DNA of 58,102 nucleotides. Origin: Schlesneria paludicola DSM 18645 (lineage in GTDB: Bacteria > Planctomycetota > Planctomycetia > Planctomycetales > Planctomycetaceae). Both the position numbers and the translations under genes were made by a program. Under the pieces are notes generated by a model. The model was not told where the DNA came from and did no database searches. It saw only the letters and a program-made list of their open reading frames with translations. Shown piece after piece: positions 53,625 through 58,102 of the stretch. The stretch spans positions 1 to 58,102 of the forward strand of contig CAMBQP010000006.1 of assembly GCA_945869955.1 (NCBI GenBank), read 5' to 3'. The number at the start of each line of letters is the position of its first letter. The first letter of the stretch is position 1.

Positions 53625-55613
53625 ATGGTGATTTCCGAAGAACTCGGCCGCGCAACACACTATCACAGTGCGGGGGACTTTCGTCGCGCCGAGCAAGCAT
53701 ATCAACGGATTTTAGCGGTGGTCCCAGATCATCCCATCGCAATGCACCAACTCGGTTTGATTGCGATGCAAACGGGAGATGCCACCAAGGCGCTGGAATG
53801 GTTCCAACGGGCCGCCCAAACCGACCCGCTCAACGCCGACGTACAGACCGATCTGGGTTGTATTCTGAAAGATGCTGGCAAGATCACCGAGGCGATTGCC
53901 TCGTTCGAGCGTGCCGTGTCCCTTGATCCGAACTCGATTATTGCCCTCCATAACTTAGGAGACATCCTCATAGAGCAGGGTGAATACCAGCAAGCCCAGA
54001 CTTTTTTCCAGCGGGTGCTGAAGCTACGCCCGGATCTGGCAGAAACGCATTGTAGTCTGGGGAATCTCTGGAAAAAAACGAATAAGACTGAAGCAGCGAT
54101 TACGTCGTATCGACGAGCGATTGAGCTGAAGCCGGGTTATGTTGCTTCTTACAATAACCTCGGCGTGATCATGAACGAAAAGGGGGATCAGGATCAGGCA
54201 ATTGCGTATTTCGAGAAAACCTTGCAACTCGCACCCGATCATGCCGACGCCTGCAACAATTTGGGCAGGATCTTCTACGATCAGGAAAAATTCCTTCAGG
54301 CCGAGGTCTGGTGCCGGCGCGCCATTGAACTGAAGCCGGGATTATCGATGGCTATTTATAATCTGGGTAGAATCCTGCAGGGGCAACAGAAATTCGAGGA
54401 AGCCGCTGCGGTTCTCAGAACCGCACTGACGATCTTCCCCACGGACCCAGACCTCCACTTAAATCTCGGCAATATCTTGATGGAACTGGATCAGCCGACA
54501 GCCGCAGCGGCTTGCTTTCAGCAGGTTTTGAAGTTTGTCCCTGATAGTGCTGAGGGGGAGACCAATCTCGGGATGACACTTGCTGCGATGGATGATTACC
54601 AAGGTGCCATCCAATGTTATGAGAGCGTCCTGAAACGCCATCCCGAGGAGATCAATGCCCATTTTTACCTGAGTCTTGATCTCTTAATACTGGGAGATTA
54701 CCCCCGAGGATTTCGGGAATTTGAATACCGGTTACAGCTGAAAGACTCGGCAAAGTTTGATCCGTCCCAGCCCAAGTGGACGGGTGAACCCCTCGTGGGA
54801 AAAACGTTGTTTTTAGTCAGTGAGCAAGGACTGGGCGATATGATCCAGTTCGTCCGGTTCGCGGCCAAGGTCAAGCACTTAGGAGCCACCATCCTGTTTT
54901 GCTGCATTCCGCCGCTCGTTAAACTACTCTCGAATATCCCGGGGATCGACAGGATCGTTCCCTACGGCGACCCCATGCCGGAATACGATTATTACGCTCC
55001 ACTGATGAGCGTTCCGGGGATCATCGGCACAACACTGGAAGAGATTCCCTCCCTGCTTTCGGTTCCATACCTCAAGCCAGACCCCGATCTGGCGGCCTAC
55101 TGGACAGAGCGTCTGGGGCCGCGAAAGCGGGGGGAACTGCGTGTCGGTCTGGCGTGGCAGGGGAACCCTGACAATACCATGGATCGCTATCGTTCAATTC
55201 CACTTAAATCGTTCGTTGGACTGTCTCAGGTTCCTGGTCTCCGGCTGGTTAGCTTCCAGCGAAATCAGGGCGTTGAACAAATCCCTCCCATGATGGCACA
55301 ACTACCGCTCACCTGTTTCATGGACGAACCGGGGCGCGAGGTCGATTCCTTGCTCGATTCGGCGGCCCTGATGTCATTGATGGATGTCATGATTTCCGTC
55401 GATTCCGCACCCGTCCATCTGGCCGGGGCGCTCGGAGTCCGCACCTGGTTACTTTGTCGTAAGCAGTCCGAATGGCGATGGATGTTAGACCGAGAAGATT
55501 CCCCCTGGTATCCCAGCATCCGTATCTTTCGCCAGACCGTGATCGGTCAATGGGATGATGTGATCGAGAAGGTCACTCAAGAGCTCAAACAACTGGTGGC
55601 GCTAGCGGATTGA
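53625..55613 (+). CDS. TPR plus GT9-like glycosyltransferase, tandem copy 2
   Basis: The frame gives exactly 662 residues, again TPRs then GT9 fold, and the start MVISEELGRATHYHSAGDF matches copy 1 (MMISEELGRATQYH). Almost every landmark of copy 1 is present (FLVSEQGLGDMIQFVRF, LRVGLAWQGNPDNTMDRYRS, VDSAPVHLAGALGVRTWLL). Differences cluster in the TPR half (EWFQRAAQTDPLNADV, QAQTFFQRVLKLRP) and in the loop after QGLGD, which could alter partner choice while keeping catalysis. Ends 88 bases before copy 3. Confidence 0.93.
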   Translation: MVISEELGRATHYHSAGDFRRAEQAYQRILAVVPDHPIAMHQLGLIAMQTGDATKALEWFQRAAQTDPLNADVQTDLGCILKDAGKITEAIASFERAVSLDPNSIIALHNLGDILIEQGEYQQAQTFFQRVLKLRPDLAETHCSLGNLWKKTNKTEAAITSYRRAIELKPGYVASYNNLGVIMNEKGDQDQAIAYFEKTLQLAPDHADACNNLGRIFYDQEKFLQAEVWCRRAIELKPGLSMAIYNLGRILQGQQKFEEAAAVLRTALTIFPTDPDLHLNLGNILMELDQPTAAAACFQQVLKFVPDSAEGETNLGMTLAAMDDYQGAIQCYESVLKRHPEEINAHFYLSLDLLILGDYPRGFREFEYRLQLKDSAKFDPSQPKWTGEPLVGKTLFLVSEQGLGDMIQFVRFAAKVKHLGATILFCCIPPLVKLLSNIPGIDRIVPYGDPMPEYDYYAPLMSVPGIIGTTLEEIPSLLSVPYLKPDPDLAAYWTERLGPRKRGELRVGLAWQGNPDNTMDRYRSIPLKSFVGLSQVPGLRLVSFQRNQGVEQIPPMMAQLPLTCFMDEPGREVDSLLDSAALMSLMDVMISVDSAPVHLAGALGVRTWLLCRKQSEWRWMLDREDSPWYPSIRIFRQTVIGQWDDVIEKVTQELKQLVALAD

Positions 55614-55701
55614 GCCCGTTGGCAACCAGAAATCAAAACATCATGCAGACCCAATGTCTGCCGAGAGACGTAGTGATGACTGGATAGAACAAGGTTTTGA
55701 C
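55614..55701 (+). repeat. Duplicated spacer between TPR-GT copies 2 and 3
   Basis: The 88-base spacer aligns with the one before copy 2 and contains GACTGGATAGAACAAGGTTTTGAC directly before the start, as in copy 1 and copy 2 leaders. Confidence 0.75.
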
Positions 55702-57690
55702 ATGATGATCTCCGCCGAACTCGCCCGCGCAACCCACTATCACAGTGCGGGAGACTTCCGCCTGGCCGAACAAGCCTATCAACGGGTTTTAGCGATGGTT
55801 CCGGCTCATCCCGTCGCCACGCACCGACTCGGTTTGATCGCGATACAAACCGGAAATACCGCCAAGGCGCTGGAATTGTGCCAGCGGGCCGCTCAAACCG
55901 ACCCACTCTACGCCGACGTGCAAACTGATCTGGGTTGTATCCTGAGGGATACTGGCAAGATCGCCGAGGCGATTGCCTCGTTCGAGCGTGCTGTGTCCCT
56001 TGATTCCAACTCGGTCATTGCCCTTCATAATTTAGGAGACATCCTCACGGAACAGGGTGAATATGAGCGAGCGCTCGCTTTTTTCCAGCGGACTCTGGCG
56101 CTGCGGCCGGATCTAGCGGAAACGCATTGCAGTCTGGGAAATCTCTGGAAAAAAACGAACAAAACCGCAGCAGCGATCGCGTCGTATCGACGAGCGATTG
56201 AGCTGAAGCCGGGTTATGTTGCCTCTTACAATAACCTCGGCGTGATCATGAGCGAAAAGGGGGATCAGGAACAGGCGATTGCGTGTTTCCAGAAAACCTT
56301 GCAACTGGCACCCGACCATGCCGACGCCTGCAATAATTTGGGCAGGATCTTCTACGATCAAGAAAAACTTCCTCAGGCCGAGCTCTGGTGCCGGCGTGCT
56401 ACTGAGCTGAAGCCTCGATTTTCAACCGCCATTTACAATTTGGGAAAAATCCTTCAGCGGCAGCGGAAATTCGAGGAAGCAGCCGTAGTTTTTCGAACCG
56501 CCCTGCCGATCACCCCCACGGCTCCTGAGATTCACCTTGACCTCGGCAACATCTTGTTGGAACTGGATCAGCCCGCAGCAGCAGTGGCCTGTTTTCGCAG
56601 AGTTTTAGAGCTAAACCCTGATTCCACGGAAACCGAGATTGACCTGGGTTTGGCACTTGAAGCCGTGGATGATTACCCGGGCGCAATCCACTGTTTTGAA
56701 CGCGTCTTGAAACGACATCCCGCAGAGATTCATGCCCATTTTTCGCTGGGTTTGGGCCTGTTGATGCTGGGAGATTATCCACGAGGCTTCAAGGAATTCG
56801 AATATCGCTTGCAGCAAAAAGACGCAGTAAAGTACCCATTCGCCCAACCCAAGTGGACAGGCGAATCGCTGGTGGGTAAAACGCTGCTTTTAGTCTGTGA
56901 GCAAGGGCTGGGCGATATCATCCAGTTCGTCCGGTTCGCAGCCAAGGTCAAACAACTCGGCGGTACCATCTTGTTCGGCTGCATTAAGCCGCTGGAGAAA
57001 TTGCTATCGAATATCCCGGGAATTGACGGCATGATTTCCAGTCCTGATCACTTGCCGGACCACGATTATTATCTCCCCATCATGAGCCTGCCGGGGATAC
57101 TCGGCACAACACTGGAAGAGATTCCCTCGGTGCTGCCGGTCCCCTACCTCAAGCCCGACCCCGATCTGGTCGCCTATTGGACAGAGCGTCTGGGGGAGCG
57201 AAAGCCGGGGGAGTTGCGTGTCGGTCTGGCGTGGCAGGGGAGTCCTACCAACACCATGGATCGCTACCGTTCAATTCCCCTTGAGTCGTTCGTTGGTCTG
57301 TCGCAGGTTCCCGGCCTCCGGCTAGTCAGCTTCCAGCGAAACCAGGGTGTTGAACAAATCACCCCCCTGATGGGCCGACTACCGCTCACCTGTTTCACGG
57401 ACGAACCGGGGCGCGAGGTCGATTCCTTTCTCGATTCGGCGGCCCTGATGTCATTAATGGATGTCCTGATTTCTGTCGATTCCGCACCCATCCATCTGGC
57501 CGGGGCGCTCGGAGTACGAACCTGGTTACTTTGCCGTAAGCAGTCCGAATGGCGCTGGATGTTAGACCGAGAAGATTCCCCCTGGTATCCAAGTCTCCGT
57601 ATTTTCCGCCAGAGTGTTGTCGGTCAATGGGAGGATGTGCTCAAGCGGATTACGCACGAGCTCAATCAACTGGCGTCGAAGTCCGCTTGA
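55702..57690 (+). CDS. TPR plus GT9-like glycosyltransferase, tandem copy 3
   Basis: I chose the ATG at 55702 because it corresponds to the starts of the other copies (MMISAELARATHYHSAGDF) and gives exactly 662 residues; an upstream in-frame ATG at 55654 lies in the duplicated spacer. TPRs occupy about 1-370, then the GT9-like part (LLLVCEQGLGDIIQFVRF, LRVGLAWQGSPTNTMDRYRS, VDSAPIHLAGALGVRTWLL). The late TPRs (about 275-330, TAPEIHLDLGNILLELDQP then ELNPDSTETEIDLGLALEA) and the loop GIDGMISSPDHLPDHDYYLP differ most from copies 1 and 2. All three keep the C-terminal WRWMLDREDSPWYPS block. Confidence 0.92.
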   Translation: MMISAELARATHYHSAGDFRLAEQAYQRVLAMVPAHPVATHRLGLIAIQTGNTAKALELCQRAAQTDPLYADVQTDLGCILRDTGKIAEAIASFERAVSLDSNSVIALHNLGDILTEQGEYERALAFFQRTLALRPDLAETHCSLGNLWKKTNKTAAAIASYRRAIELKPGYVASYNNLGVIMSEKGDQEQAIACFQKTLQLAPDHADACNNLGRIFYDQEKLPQAELWCRRATELKPRFSTAIYNLGKILQRQRKFEEAAVVFRTALPITPTAPEIHLDLGNILLELDQPAAAVACFRRVLELNPDSTETEIDLGLALEAVDDYPGAIHCFERVLKRHPAEIHAHFSLGLGLLMLGDYPRGFKEFEYRLQQKDAVKYPFAQPKWTGESLVGKTLLLVCEQGLGDIIQFVRFAAKVKQLGGTILFGCIKPLEKLLSNIPGIDGMISSPDHLPDHDYYLPIMSLPGILGTTLEEIPSVLPVPYLKPDPDLVAYWTERLGERKPGELRVGLAWQGSPTNTMDRYRSIPLESFVGLSQVPGLRLVSFQRNQGVEQITPLMGRLPLTCFTDEPGREVDSFLDSAALMSLMDVLISVDSAPIHLAGALGVRTWLLCRKQSEWRWMLDREDSPWYPSLRIFRQSVVGQWEDVLKRITHELNQLASKSA

Positions 57691-57990
57691 GCAACGATCA
57701 CGTCGGCAAATACTGTCATGATTGTGATGAGGAAATCCAGAACGTCAAATGGATGAATTTGAGCAGACAACCTCGCCACGAAGATCGAGACACACGCGTC
57801 CGAGTTGACTCAGAAACGGGATATTCACGGCACCAACAACACCGCAAAGATCAAACGAACTCAGGACAACGCAGGTTGAGCAGCGGTGCCGATTGACGCG
57901 ATTCTCTTCGAGTCGTCGTCAAACTGCGCTGTTTCACCATCAGGTACAAGCCGTCATCATGAATTCGATCACTTCGCTTGAACGTGTGGC
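57691..57990. other. 300-base gap after the TPR-GT triplet
   Basis: No gene, repeat or terminator is convincing in this stretch before the partial gene at the right edge. Confidence 0.5.
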
Positions 57991-58102
57991 TCAGCGAATC
58001 CAGTTGTCGACTTGCTGTTCCAGCAGATCGAGCGGGAGAGCTCCGTTGCGGAGGATGACGTCGTGAAACTCGCGCAGATCAAAACGTGATCCGAGTTTTT
58101 TC
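57991..58102 (-). CDS. 3' end of a DUF885-like protein, partial
   Basis: On the minus strand the last 37 codons are visible, ending in TGA at 57993-57991. They read [20 protein letters not shown] and then [14 protein letters not shown], the C-terminal signature of DUF885 proteins, a metallopeptidase-like family (gluzincin-type HExxH elsewhere in the protein). The rest lies outside the window. Confidence 0.7.
   Translation of the reverse strand, partial: KKLGSRFDLREFHDVILRNGALPLDLLEQQVDNWIR

Overview
The window looks like chromosomal DNA from a planctomycete (Planctomycetaceae-like). The basis is: a bacterial microcompartment (BMC) operon of the Planctomycetes-Verrucomicrobia fucose/rhamnose type, a Gly/Asp-type sulfatase, secreted beta-helix proteins, several TPR proteins, long vWA/MoxR gene clusters, moderate GC content and generous spacers. 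I saw no rRNA, tRNA, CRISPR array or intact insertion sequence. All family assignments come from reading the sequence, without database searches.

Layout: 1-6456 holds housekeeping and mixed genes: a 5'-truncated larE, a 35-residue basic protein, glyA on the minus strand, a BRCT-MerR-TPR fusion, a small VOC protein and a di-heme cytochrome c peroxidase. 7097-11714 holds two secreted, probably polysaccharide-related proteins (Pectate_lyase_3 type and a large TIM-barrel-like protein) separated by about 770 bases without a gene. 11948-13682 holds an NhaR-like LysR regulator divergent from a csrA-hpf pair that overlaps by ATGA. 13870-19092 is a type I secretion-like operon: an ABC exporter whose ATP site appears dead, an HlyD-type adaptor and a TolC-type lipoprotein, with overlapping genes. 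19400-21328 is a TMTC-like membrane protein with TPRs.

21726-36481 runs in one direction: a ferric-type ABC importer (binding protein, permease, ATPase fused in frame to an NHL lipoprotein), then a Bat/MoxR-type cluster (vWA-amidotransferase-like membrane protein, MoxR, zinc-ribbon membrane protein, DUF58, a second vWA membrane protein, and a large membrane protein). 36553-37620 is an App1-like phosphatase.

37719-47621 is a 13-gene minus-strand BMC operon: DeoR regulator, PduL, two BMC-H, acetate kinase, BMC-P, a membrane protein, CoA-acylating aldehyde dehydrogenase, BMC-P, an RpiB-like protein, BMC-P, class II aldolase and malate/lactate dehydrogenase. The aldolase would release lactaldehyde, which the dehydrogenase, PduL and kinase convert to an acid with ATP gain. 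A promoter with a perfect 10-bp palindrome over its -35 lies before the regulator. Four of the soluble proteins carry encapsulation-peptide-like ends.

47986-51298 holds purN, a membrane protein and a sulfatase. 51547-57690 holds three tandem paralogues of exactly 662 codons each (TPR plus GT9-like glycosyltransferase). The right edge has the last codons of a DUF885-like gene.
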